From: Plumapathes pennacea
Lineage: Eukaryota; Cnidaria; Anthozoa; Antipatharia; Myriopathidae
DNA: 64,000 nucleotides
Direction: 5' to 3'
NCBI GenBank assembly: GCA_964036295.1
Contig: OZ038467.1
Span: forward strand, 18,821,670-18,885,669
The position numbers were made by a program, and so were the translations under genes. The notes beneath the pieces are model-generated. The model was not told the origin of the DNA. It was given only the letters and a program-made list of their open reading frames with translations, and ran no database searches. The stretch's first letter is position 1, and every line of letters starts with the position of its first letter. This document shows, one piece after another, positions 38,401 to 48,369 of the stretch.

Positions 38401-41087
38401 TGTTGCAAAATTAAGCCATCATATATTTTTAATAATGTCGATACTATTCGTTTTATAAAATTATGTACTTTTGGAGTAAGACATTTATTGCATAGAAATA
38501 TGTAGTTTTAGACATTCGTAGTATATAAATGTGTACTTTTAAGCAACAATTAGATAATTCTAATATGACCGCATTTGTAATCTATTAGTCTATAGCTTAT
38601 AGTTAGTGGTTTAATACTTTTATTATATCTTAGATTTCTTGTTTTGGAAAGATTTTTATCTCTAAGATCTGTTAGGAGTCCTATGTCGATTTGAACGCAA
38701 GTCCTGTTTCTTTCTCCTGTCATCACTCCATTATTTTTTAAATTTATTTTGTGTGTGTATGACGAGTTTAATAAACTAAACTAAACTTGAGACCAGTGAT
38801 TCGGGAGCGATACGATTATCGTGTACAGCATTGTCGGTTTGATAAGGAGCGTGTAAATCGTCAGCAAGTATTATGGTGAAGTTGATTGCATGCAATATGA
38901 CGTGGATCCGTTTAGGTACGTTTAGTACTCCGATTAGGTTAGTAACAACGTTGACTGCATTTAGCTAATTAGATTAAAAATAAATAAATCAATCAATCAA
39001 TCAATCAATCACTTTATTTAAGTCTCAATGTATTTAGCACTGCCGTGCTAATTGGGGAGACTTGAAATTCAAAAACAAAATATCATAAACTGAACACAAA
39101 TTAAGTAATTTAAGTGAGGTATTATTACATTTTGTTGTAAAATAACTTTGATACTACGTGCGTTCTCACTGGCTAAAAAAATATATAAATATGTACAAAG
39201 ACGTGGTTTTGTGGAGCAGGTTTAATTAGTTTATAAAATCAATATAACACGATCCATGTTTTTGTACTCACCGAAGCGGCTCGTGATTTTGAACTTTTCT
39301 CGTGTTCTCACAACATCAAGTGTGTTTATATAAAAGTACAACGACATTAAAACGCGTGTTATATTGCTTTACTATAGATTAGACTGGGTACATTGAAAAT
39401 GTTAGTGTAGCTTGTAATTAAGGGTTACTCGTTATTCGTGTTGTTTATCCTCATAAAATAACAACATTTGCTGTAATTCATCGTTTCACTTCGCCACTGC
39501 CAAATTGCCTGAAACTGCACAGGGCGCAGGGAGTTCGCTTGCTTTCCGTTATGTAAAACCCTATACATTGACTTACATGAGGGATACCGCAGGTCGAAGA
39601 CTATGCCTTTGCGCGTCCGCGATGAAATCGTCTTGCGGTATCATTCATGTAGGTCAATATATAGGGTTTTACACAATGGAAAAAGCAAGCGAACTCCCCT
39701 GCGTCCTGCGAATCTGTCGCTGTGATCCTTAAGTGAATTGTTGGCTCAGTGCTTTTATCCTTATGTTTGTTTCTCTCTCTCTCGTCAGGCTTGCTTGCAG
39801 ATGTGCTTGGAAGGCAAAACAGGAGGGGCACAAATATTTCGGACTTCAGTTTTGGGGAGAATGTTGGACCGGGGACGACATGCCTGCGGAATCATCTCCT
39901 CCAAAAATGTGCGAGGGCCACAACGGGTACACGGGCAAACCACTTTGTAAAGCGGGCAACGAGTGGGAATGCGTGGGGAAACACTGGACTAACTTTGTAT
40001 ACAGCGTCGGCAACGGTATTGGTACGTACAAAACGCTATAGATTACAAGATGCTATTTATACATACAAAACGCTATAGATACATATTACAAAATGCTATT
40101 TATACATACAAAACGTTATCGGTACATATTACAAGATGCTAGAGTGATTTCAATAAACCCGTGAAACAGATACTACACTATTAGAGACTATTAGAGACAC
40201 GTACACACTCCAAGTAGATGTCAGACTATATGGCAATGGACTATGTTTATTTGCCACCGAAAATTCTTCTCAAAAACCCTTACACAAAACTCACAGTAAA
40301 CTAGACTCTTGCCCATCTAATGTTAGGAAACAATCTGGGCACTTGATTGGCGTGTTGAGTTGTGCGAGAGGAGCCTAGAATTGTCATTTTCCGCGTAATT
40401 TGCAAAACTAATGAGCCTGCATGCACTACTGGCATTTGGTCGGTGAAAGGAAAAGAAATTGCCTTGAGTTGACGTCGACTCGCATGCTTTTAGTGACGTT
40501 CCGTAGATATTCTTTCAATATATTTGTATCGACGCCGACATTAACACTTGCTAGCGGTCGGATCGCGGCCACTTCGGATATTCAATTTCCCAATATCGCG
40601 ACATTTTGTTTCGAATCAAAAATATAGACAAATACTCTCTACTAGATACTAGTACACCCTTACTAATAAAAACTGTTTCACGGGTTTATTGAAATCACTC
40701 TATTTATACATACAAAACGCTATCGATACATATTACAAGATGCTATTTATACATACAAAGCGCTATCAATACTATTACAAAATGCTATTTATACATACAA
40801 AACGCTATCGACACATATAACAAGATGCTATCTATACATACAAAACGCTATCAATACATATTACAAAATGCTATTTACACATACAAAACGCTATCGATAC
40901 ATATAACAAGATGCTATCTATACATACAAAACGCTATTGATACACATAACAAGATGCTATTTATACATACAAAACTCGATTAGCGCAAGCTATTTCCGGC
41001 AGCCCGTACCTAAGTTGTAGCACTATTATTTCCTGTAGTTTGTATAAATTATTTCTCGGTACAAATTGTTGTAACAGTATTGTTGTT

Positions 41088-41120
<33 letters not shown>

Positions 41121-42275
41121 ATCACTAGCCCCAAAACCATGCACGAAAAACCTCAATATTGGCATTGTCGTACAGCGGTCGACGCTTGGCATAATAAACG
41201 AGAGAAAAATAACCAGATTTTACAAGAACTTTCTGAAAATGTTCACTGAAGATCACAAGATTGGAGTCGTCGCACACGCCTCCAAGTCAGAACGTCGCTA
41301 TACATTCAGTGAGACGGATCAGGTGAAAATGATCAAAGCACTTGACCAGTGGAGGGATCCTGTCGCTGAAAAATTGCGTGACACATGGAAAGATGCATCT
41401 CTCAAAGAAAAGAATGGCCAAGGATCGCGCGAAGAAACAAAAGCGGCATATCGTGCCTGGAGTACAGCAATAAGAAGTGGATTGGAGAACGCAATCCCCA
41501 TAGCAGAGCAGCTCTTCACCGAAGCAAATCCGTCCTACTCTAATGTCATTGTGGTGCTCACACGCGTAAACTGGCTAAAAAATAAAAACCTTCCAGGCGT
41601 GGTTGTAAACGTAAGTGCAGTGAAACCTTTAGGTCACCTTTGGGGATAGCCAACTGACAGTTTAATAGAGGTCTTCTAACAGGTAATGAATTAACAGAGG
41701 TCTGACTGGAATGGAAACTGGTAAAAAAGGAGGAATTTGACTTGCGCTGCTGAACGTGGCACCGCTAAATTCAACCCCCCTCCCCTCCCCCCCCCCCCCC
41801 CCCCCCCCCAGGAGGGTAACCCTACCTGAAGCGTTTGCACGGCCAAAAGGAGGAGAAAATTGAAGTTGATCACTCTTGGGAGTGAAAGGGTTATGATACA
41901 TACCTAAAGTACAAACGATAGAAGCAATAATAATGGTATATCGATGTAAATTTGGGAGAAAAGCAAGACTGTTAATTCTTGTGTGTTAACTAATACCTTG
42001 GTGGTCGACTACTTATCTTTTTGTCAGCAAATTCACGTTGGCTGACCATTGGTTGATTTGTATATACAGCAATGCACAAGTGCTGTGAGTTAATTCGTGT
42101 TCTTGCTTTTTCTTTGCAGGGGAAAATAGTGCCGATAGTGGTTGTAGGTGTCGGCAAGGAGCTTCCGAGGATATTTTTACAGATTGAAGGCCGCACATTG
42201 GAACGTGTCCCAAGTTTTAATTTCTTGCTCGGAAGAATTGGCGAAATCACGAAACGGACATGTGACGCCGTGTAA
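35486..42275 (+). CDS. Secreted WSC-like plus von Willebrand A domain protein
   Basis: Five coding exons join without breaking frame: 35486-35552, 37618-37762, 39789-40021, 41129-41610, 42120-42275 (360 codons and a TAA). Donors are GTTAGT, GTAAGA, GTACGT and GTAAGT; acceptors all end in AG. Residues 1-20 form a signal peptide (MKLALALLVVLVLSCS...). Residues about 26-145 are a cysteine-rich WSC-like domain: GCFKDHSA, then ACRCAWKAKQEGHKYFGLQF, GECWTG, and the closing HWTNFVY. Residues about 153-357 resemble a vWA domain: NLNIGIVVQRS (strand 1), IGVVAHAS (strand 2), NVIVVLT and IVPIVVVGVGKE (late strands). Cysteines at 153 and 357 bracket it, as in many extracellular vWA domains. The metal-site signature DxSxS is replaced by VQRST, so cation-dependent binding is doubtful. 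An alternative exon 3 end at 40015 (GTATTG) keeps frame. Likely an extracellular matrix, mucus or lectin-like secreted protein; the ligand is unknown. Confidence 0.85.
35910..36200. repeat. About 88-bp tandem repeat in intron 1
   Basis: 'cctgaactgtcaa' or a close variant starts at 35910, 35999, 36087 and 36174, giving three and a fraction copies. Each contains 'atgaaagctct' and 'aacagcagtgttcac'. Confidence 0.9.
37310..37600 (+). mobile_element. tRNA-derived SINE in intron 1
   Basis: An A-box-like 'tggtgcccgagcggtttggg' near 37322 and a B-box 'gggttcaattccc' at about 37390-37402, about 65 bp apart as in class-II tRNAs, followed by an unrelated body and an AT-rich tail ('aaataaacgatattttattt'). 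The anticodon arm is not intact enough to call a functional tRNA. It lies just upstream of exon 2 of the vWA gene and may supply part of its acceptor region. Confidence 0.65.
38960..39110 (-). mobile_element. LINE 3' end with TGAT-type tail, intron 2
   Basis: Read on the minus strand, 'agcacggcagtgctaa' and 'gagacttaaataaag' lead into repeated 'tgattgat'. This matches the short tandem tails of CR1/L2-like LINEs. Only the 3' end is recognisable. A stretch at about 38590-38790 ending 'aataaactaaactaaact' may be another LINE tail on the plus strand. Confidence 0.5.
39523..39706. mobile_element. Foldback element in intron 2
   Basis: Arms 'gggagttcgcttgctttcc' and, inverted, 'gcaagcgaactccc', plus inner arms 'gtaaaaccctata' and 'tatagggttttac'. 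It sits about 80 bp before exon 3 of the vWA gene. Small ORFs on both strands arise from the arms. Confidence 0.8.
40022..40975. repeat. 43-bp minisatellite in intron 3
   Basis: The unit is about 43 bp ('acatacaaaacgctat', then 'gatacatattacaagatgc'), with anchors such as 40061 and 40104. It starts directly at the exon 3 donor: 'gtacgtacaaaacgctat' is both splice site and first repeat. It is interrupted at 40140-40702 by a TA-flanked element. Alternating 'aagatgct' and 'aaatgct' subtypes are visible. Confidence 0.9.
40142..40700. mobile_element. 559-bp inverted-repeat element with TA target duplication
   Basis: Ends 'gagtgatttcaataaaccc' and the exact complement, about 28 bp each, flanked by TA (40140-40141 and 40701-40702). 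Removing it restores the minisatellite unit 'gatgctatttatac', so the target is certain. No transposase frame; typical of a non-autonomous mariner-type element. Confidence 0.9.
41081..41120. repeat. (GTT)n microsatellite at exon 4 acceptor
   Basis: About 13 gtt repeats that also provide the pyrimidine-containing tract before the 'atcactag' acceptor of vWA exon 4. Length variation here could alter splicing. Confidence 0.9.
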
Positions 42276-42338
42276 CGACACGCCACGTTCACGACGGTAC
42301 GTTAAGCGCACTACATTCACACGGTACGACCGGGGCCC

Positions 42339-42645
42339 GCGGGGTGAGAGGGGGTTACTCCTCAATTTTTTTGTGGAAGTGTGCCGCCCGGGACTGAAAA
42401 CCCTTACCCTATTTCAGACCAAAATGTGCGAATTTCGATCATTTTTCAGACCCAAATTTGGGAATTTCGAGCCTCTTTCAGATCAAATTTTGCAACTTTT
42501 GATCACTATTTTAGACCTAATATCAAAATCTCCGACCCTGTTCCAGACCAAAGGCTCAAAATCGATGCCCTATTTCAGACTAAAATGCTGAAAATGATAC
42601 CCTTTGTTGCGGCTCATATAATGGGAGTCAGGGGTGCAATTATAT
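42339..42645. mobile_element. 'ttcagaccaaaa' repeat element, copy 3
   Basis: Lies about 65 bp after the vWA stop codon, so probably in or next to the 3' UTR. Left end 'gtgtgccgcccgggactg', right part 'gataccctttgttgcggctc' (degenerate here), with five internal 'ttcagac' units. Confidence 0.75.
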
Positions 42646-44770
42646 ATGAAGGCCGTATTTTTGCGCTGGTTGTTTTTTGTTGTTTATGAAAGCATGATGA
42701 GAGCACAAAATCAGCTTATGTCTCACACCGTTAGGTTTTGCTAGTCCCTAGTGTTTTACTTTATAACTGCAATGCTGACACAGACCAGGCTTTGACAGCG
42801 ACTAGAAATCAATCGTATTTTTGCGCTTACCGCTAAACAGATGATCATTTAGCCCCAAAGCAACATAACATGTGACCGTGTTTGCACTTTGTTTATAAAC
42901 ACGCGGGACCTGCCGTTATTTATCGTCTTCTTTAGATAACCATGTAAAATACGGTTTTAAACCAATCAGAGCGCGTGGACTTTGGAAGTTATTTAATAAT
43001 ATCAAGTGTCACTATCTACATCACAAACCGCTGACTGTTGTTTTCTTGTGCACAGGATCAGCGCTGGCTCAAGGGAAACAAGATTTTAGCAGGAGGGGTG
43101 GTGTAGGGTTGATGAAGGAACGGTATATTAGGCTTGTCGTAATAACAGGATATATCGGTGTCGGAAGGAGGGGAACGGTATGGTTTTTGTTGGTTGTTCA
43201 GGTTTTTCATGAATATGTATTCTCTATGTATTCTGGTGAAATAAAAGGTGTGAAATGGTTGGCTGTTTTTTTTTTTTTTTTTTTTTTCCTTTTTTCTTTA
43301 TTCGCAACTACGTGTTACTTGGGCGGGGGGGGGGGGGGGGGGGTAGGGCGGGTGCTAGCACATTTTTTGGCATAATTTGGGAAAATGAACACAGTTTTTG
43401 CAAATGTTTTTGCCCGGGCATTTGACACGAGTTTTGCCCGCCCAGCCGCACCCAGCAAAGATACACTGGTCTCTCTTCAAGGCGCATTCTTTGTCAAGTT
43501 TAAGAATATACCAAAATGTGTTATTATGGGAGAAATTCTCTTATTTCATAAGCCCAAAAGGTCTGGTGCCCGATCACAAGATCGCATGCAGAGAATTAAG
43601 AGTTGTAAGAGCTAAGCTGAGAAAAGGAAGTTAAAGTTTTGACTTTATATCTTGGCCGAAATTTGGACCATTTTAATCACGGTTTTTTTTTCAGCCAGTT
43701 CATCGGAGGAGTGAAAGGGGAACTGGAGACTGTTTAACATTCCTGCGCGGCCACTGTTGCTCTTTGCCAGGTTCCCTCGACAAAATGGCGGCTCGTTCGA
43801 CATTGAATCGAAAGTCGGGAATAGGGCTGAAAATCTGCATTGTTAGCGGCAATTAGGGCCATGGAGTCAAAATAACCTCGAATATACTTGCTTTGAAGTG
43901 TAAAGCGCCCGCAGTGGGTGAAGCAAATGAAACAAATCGCTCATAAATCTCACTGAGTGCGCACGAGGACGGACTTGCTTAAACAGCGAAAACGGACCTT
44001 CGTAAATCCATTATCCAATTGCAGGAATGAAGGTGAGTTGTTGCTTTACATTTTTCTGTTATTTATGGGTAGCTTTTCACGGGAAGGGTTAAATTGGCAC
44101 CTATTGCAAAGCCTGCATGTATACTTTTCATCAGAAGAGATTTGCAAATACAACTCGAGAAATATATGCATTAGTAAACTCAGGGCCCGGTTTTTCGAAA
44201 GGCGATTAAGCTAATCCAGGATTAACGAAATTCTTTCTGACGACCCCTCTGCCGATAAAATGCAGGGTTTTGTTCAAATATGGATTAAAAAGCTTGTTTT
44301 AGCTGAAAACGTATATCAAAGGAAATCGTTGCAGGACAGAACCTTCACATAATTTTTCAGGCTTATAAATGACAAGAAAGTTTACACCTACAGGATTAGC
44401 CTAATTGTGCTTTGAAAAACTGGGCCCTGTAATACTGTAGATGCTTTAATATAATGGACGACAGCACTTAATTATATCGGTTCTCAACACTAAATGTACA
44501 GTATGACAAGTAACATTCTAAATGTGGTGAATAAAACAAAAAAATAAATCATGATCACTCACTGTTTCTAATTTGATCTTTCAGGTCAGTTATGGCTGGA
44601 TCCTAGAACAACTCCTTTCATTTGTTTGATCTCTCTGGCAAGCAAGACCTGTTCTTGGAGGTGAGCAGAGAATTTAACAAGTCTTGCAAATCCTAAAACT
44701 GAGAAAAATTGGTCTCTCTGGTACAGTAAAAGAAGGAAATATGAAATTGTAGGGTAGTGCTTAGGTTTTA
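42646..44770. other. Possible promoter and non-coding exons; no CDS supported
   Basis: An ATGGCGGC (YY1-like) motif lies at 43785-43792. A strong donor follows at 44032 (ATGAAG|gtgagt), then a well-formed segment at 44585-44660 (acceptor 'atctttcag', donor GAG|gtgagc). No ATG-initiated frame spans these, so they may be 5' UTR or non-coding exons of a plus-strand transcript. An isolated acceptor-led segment at 43056 stops after 16 codons. T and G tracts occur at about 43266-43288 and 43325-43343. Confidence 0.3.
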
Positions 44771-44772
44771 GT

Positions 44773-44868
44773 CACAAGATCCTCCACACTGCTTGGCATC
44801 CGAAGGAGAACGTCATTGTGCTACCAGCCATTAATAACCTGTATTTGATTCTGGAAGCTGGAACATAG
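44773..44868 (+). pseudogene. Fragment like PP2A regulatory subunit B55 C-terminus
   Basis: Translation starts [16 protein letters not shown] and continues AINNLYLI before TAG at 44866-44868. This matches the highly conserved last WD-repeat strand of the B55 subunit of protein phosphatase 2A ('[12 protein letters not shown] ... TNNLYIF', from family knowledge). It is preceded by 'ggttttag', a usable acceptor. The final residues (LEAGT) depart from the family, and none of the other WD repeats are near, so this is probably a stray terminal-exon fragment rather than a working gene. Confidence 0.6.
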
Positions 44869-45184
44869 CAATAGTTTTAGGCCCACTCTAGGTATTACAT
44901 TCCAATCCATAATGATGAAATAATGTGAAAGGTTATCAGGGAATATTTATTAATTTGTCTAGTGAACAACAGTGATTTCTGAGCATATCTAAAGTACTGA
45001 AATACTAGATGCTAATGAAAACGTTTGGATAGAAACAACTGATTTAATGTTATTGGTTTGATTTATAAACCACCCAGCTTTTTAAATTGTGTATTCCTTA
45101 ACAAACATGAGGATACATTGCATATACTGTAGATTGTAATAATGTTAATGAAAGCTTTTGCAGATTTTTCCATGTTTTCAATAG

Positions 45185-45955
45185 AATTAGCAATAAGCAT
45201 GTGCCACTAAAATCTATTAAAATAATGAATAAGTCACATAAACCATGGATTACGACAGGACTAAATCAATCAAAGTGAGAGATAAACTGTACAAGAAATG
45301 GATAATATGTAATGTAGTTTTTCTAAATAAATGTAAGATTTATTGAAATAAGATATTCAATATAAATAAACTATATCATACTCTTTTTTACAACAAAGTG
45401 TTAACAGACTCTACAAAATAATACCAAAAAATGTGGGATATTATTTATTTAATAATCAATAAGAAGAGACCAAATTCCAAAATCGATGAATTAAATATTA
45501 ATGACAAACATCTAAAACATCCTGGGACAATATCCAATGTGCTAATTAAGAAATATTTCTGTAATAGTCCCCAGTTGCTTGCCTGTAGACTACCCAAATT
45601 AAATCATCACTTCTCTTCCTATTTATTACACAAAATAGGAATAGGAATAGCGATACTGATTGATAACATATTTTGCTCTGGGCTGAATTATGGTGAAATG
45701 TATCTGAATGCTGTTCAAAATGTCAGTTTGAAGGTTTTTATAGACAATCTGGAAAATATTTCCCCCAGAACAAGTAAAACTCTGGGTTATTTTAGCTCTT
45801 CCTATTCCAGAATACGGTCAATTGAATGCACCTTAAGTTATGATTTGGTCCAGTGGATGAAGGTGAAGTCTTCTTACTTCTTGATAATCTTGACATCAAA
45901 AGATCTTTTGGGATTGATAAAGTTCATTCTCTGTTGGCCTTGTTGAGTTTTTCTA
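45185..45955 (+). mobile_element. Decayed LINE (CR1/L2-type) fragment
   Basis: Translation gives SHKPWITTGLNQS followed by VRDKLYKKW, the linker between endonuclease and reverse transcriptase in CR1/L2/Jockey-type elements. After two stops comes a frame at 45431-45946 with KIDELNINDKHLKHPGTISN and NHHFSSYL. A frameshift near 45850 leads to DEGEVFLLLDNLDIKRSFGI, the opening of the reverse transcriptase domain. Catalytic motifs are missing; the fragment ends about 30 bp before the next element. Non-functional. Confidence 0.8.
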
Positions 45956-45984
45956 AAGGGATTGTTCCACCAGGGTGTCCGCTT

Positions 45985-47177
45985 ATGGGTCATTCCGCAG
46001 TATTTTGGACAAAAATATGAGTAGGAAAAAGTAAACAGCAAGAAGACAAAACTGACATATTTGAAAAGTAGAAGAGTTAAATTTGATTCAGGTGGGCCCA
46101 AAAATTTAATCATCATGTGACATCATGCATAAATTATCATTAATTATATGCATAACTAAAAAAGGCTGTTACGGAGGGGAAATAAGTTTTATATTCTAAA
46201 GGAGGCATTTTAAGATAAATAGAAACCAAGGTGGTAAAGACATAAAGTACTTTATACTAACATTATAAAAAAGTGAATGGAATCCAGAAAAAATTTTTCA
46301 GCAAAAATCCAGAATGCACCTAAAGTACCATTTTCCCCTCCGTAACAAATTTAGTTGGAAAAGTTTATTTTATTCCTAGTGTAGTGTGGCCTGGCATGTC
46401 ATGGTTTGTGAAGTTCCAATTTGAAGTGGAAGTGTTCAGATGAGATAACTAGTAAAACTGGACAAAGTTTATTGATCAAAATATTGAAATTTGAAATTTG
46501 TTACGGAGGGGAAAATTTTGTTACGGAGGGGAAATTGTTACGGAGGGGAAGGTTATGGGGCATCCATATGGACAATATTACAAACACTTCATATTTCTAT
46601 TATAAATGATAAATAGATTGTCCACATTGATAACATAGATTCTAAACTGAAGACATGACTTCTGAACTAACAACATATACCAGTATATAAACATTCTAAA
46701 CTAAAAACATATTCTTAAATAAAAATATATATGCTAACTTGATGTGGACAAAAAGTTCCCCTCCGTAACTTCCCCTCCGTAACAGAACATCCTTACAAAA
46801 AAGATGCACTTACTGAATAATGGCTAGCAATTCAATTCTTTTATCACAGTAAATTAATAGCATATGTACTGTCAAATAATCAGAGCATACTCTTGTTTCA
46901 ATCCATGCTGCAAACTCAGAGAAATTTGAGAGCAAAAACAAACTAGTGAAAAATGCCAATTCTCTGATTCCCCTCCGTAACAGGTAAATTTCACCCCTTA
47001 GTGCTGCCAGCATAAAAGCCCTGCAGTTTAAAACATATTCAAGTTGTAGCATCCCCAAATCTCTATGATACCATATGCATTTTATTTGGCTGCTGTGGAA
47101 TTTGTCAAATTTTGAGGCCTTGATATAGTCTGATTTTCCCCTCCGTAAGATTACCAAATACTGTGGAATGACCCTCA
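45985..47177. mobile_element. 1.2-kb element with nine copies of a 14-bp motif
   Basis: Ends are inverted: 'gggtcattccgcagtatttt' at 45987 and, complemented at the right (to 47174), 'gggtcattccacagtatttg'. Inside, GTTACGGAGGGGAA occurs on the plus strand at 46168, 46500, 46520 and 46537, and as its complement at 46333, 46756, 46770, 46968 and 47136 (the last lacks one end base). One copy sits about 5 bp from the right inverted end. Dense subterminal motifs are a feature of some DNA transposons, where they bind transposase. No transposase frame is convincing. Target duplications are unclear ('ttat' and 'tcat'). Confidence 0.7.
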
Positions 47178-48011
47178 TGGGAGCTTAAAAACAAAAGAAA
47201 GATCCAAATCTCACCCCTCAAACGTGTCTGCGTCCGCTTAGGAGAATGTGTAAATAGAGAGTTTGAGTGAGAGTTCAAACAGGGTTTCTTGAAGGTGTCC
47301 GTTAGTAAAACTGTCCTCTTACGAGAGTGTCTGCCCAGAGAGTTTTGACTGTACATGGGTTTAGTGAGTGTGGAATACTTTCTTGATTGGGATAACTTTC
47401 GCATGTGAAAATGTCCTTACTAATTTTGACTTGGTTGAGCAAACAATGCTGGACCAGTGTACTGGCTGCTCGCAGGGTATATACTCTGCACACTGCGAAC
47501 ATCAATTTATTAAACAATTATCTGAATTGGGAAGCCACAAAGTTGGAATGTGAACCTGAAAAGTAACCTTATGATAAGCAAAACTTGTAAGTGAAACCAC
47601 TCCCCGAGCTCTGCGAGGGTAATAATCACGACGCTAATCGCGCTTTTTCGAGACGCCAAGGGCGACGCCAGCGCGAAATCTAATGTTCGTCATTCTGTTT
47701 GTCTGGCGTGTGACCTCCAGGCGCGGTAGTCAAGCTTTCAGTTTTGATTTATTGCGGAAAGAAGAGATAGAGCACGAGAGAAGTGACTTTGTACAACAAG
47801 ATGCAGATACAAGGCCAGGCAGTTCAACGGATGGCTATAAACGACCTGGATATTTGTGCCATTGTATGGGAGGCAAGCTTGCTAGCCGTAAAATGAATAA
47901 AACGATTGGCATCGACTGGAGCCAACCTGAGCACATTCCCAGACGCCACTATTCTGTTAAAACTGCTTCTTCAGAAAGGATAAACAAAATACAGTCGGAC
48001 CCTAAGTTGCA

Positions 48012-48260
48012 AAATTTTGTTGCAGAAGTAGAACGAGCTTCTACTTTCTGCAACAAAATTTGAGTTTGTTGCGCGTATTACCACTGTCATTGCAACTTGT
48101 CACGCAACAAAACTTCACGGCCGCCATCTTGTATGTTAAACGGTCGAACTCCGTGTCTAATGGCAACAGAGTCCTGCTACAAGTTTTTTGTTGCGCAGCA
48201 TCGCTCTTCAACCTGCAACGCAACAATGTTGCGCGACAAGTTGCACGATTTTGTTGCCTG
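48012..48260. mobile_element. Foldback and 'ttgttgcg' repeat region
   Basis: A near-perfect hairpin at 48012-48061 ('ttgttgcagaagtagaa' with its complement 'cttctactttctgcaac') is followed by repeated 'gttgcgcg', 'caacaaaac' and 'gcaacgcaacaatg' motifs to about 48260. No coding content of its own. Confidence 0.6.
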
Positions 48261-48369
48261 TATTACTGTACCTTAAGCCCCTGTGATAAGCCCATCTTTG
48301 CGTGATCACCATTCTCTTGATAGTCTCCTATATTTTCTAGCTCCCATTAAATTTATTTTTCATTCTTAG

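Noticed and set aside
43056..43106. Acceptor-led frame DQRWLKGNKILAGGVV then stop
   Set aside because: Good acceptor, but the vWA gene already ends properly at 42275 and the phase cannot be tied to another exon.
43957..44214. 85-codon ORF after the ATGGCGGC region
   Set aside because: No in-frame ATG at its start, a stop directly upstream, and it crosses a strong donor at 44032; more likely untranslated exon plus intron.
47683..48063. 126-codon plus ORF
   Set aside because: It runs into the foldback hairpin at 48012, has no matching splice sites in the required phase, and shows no recognisable domain.
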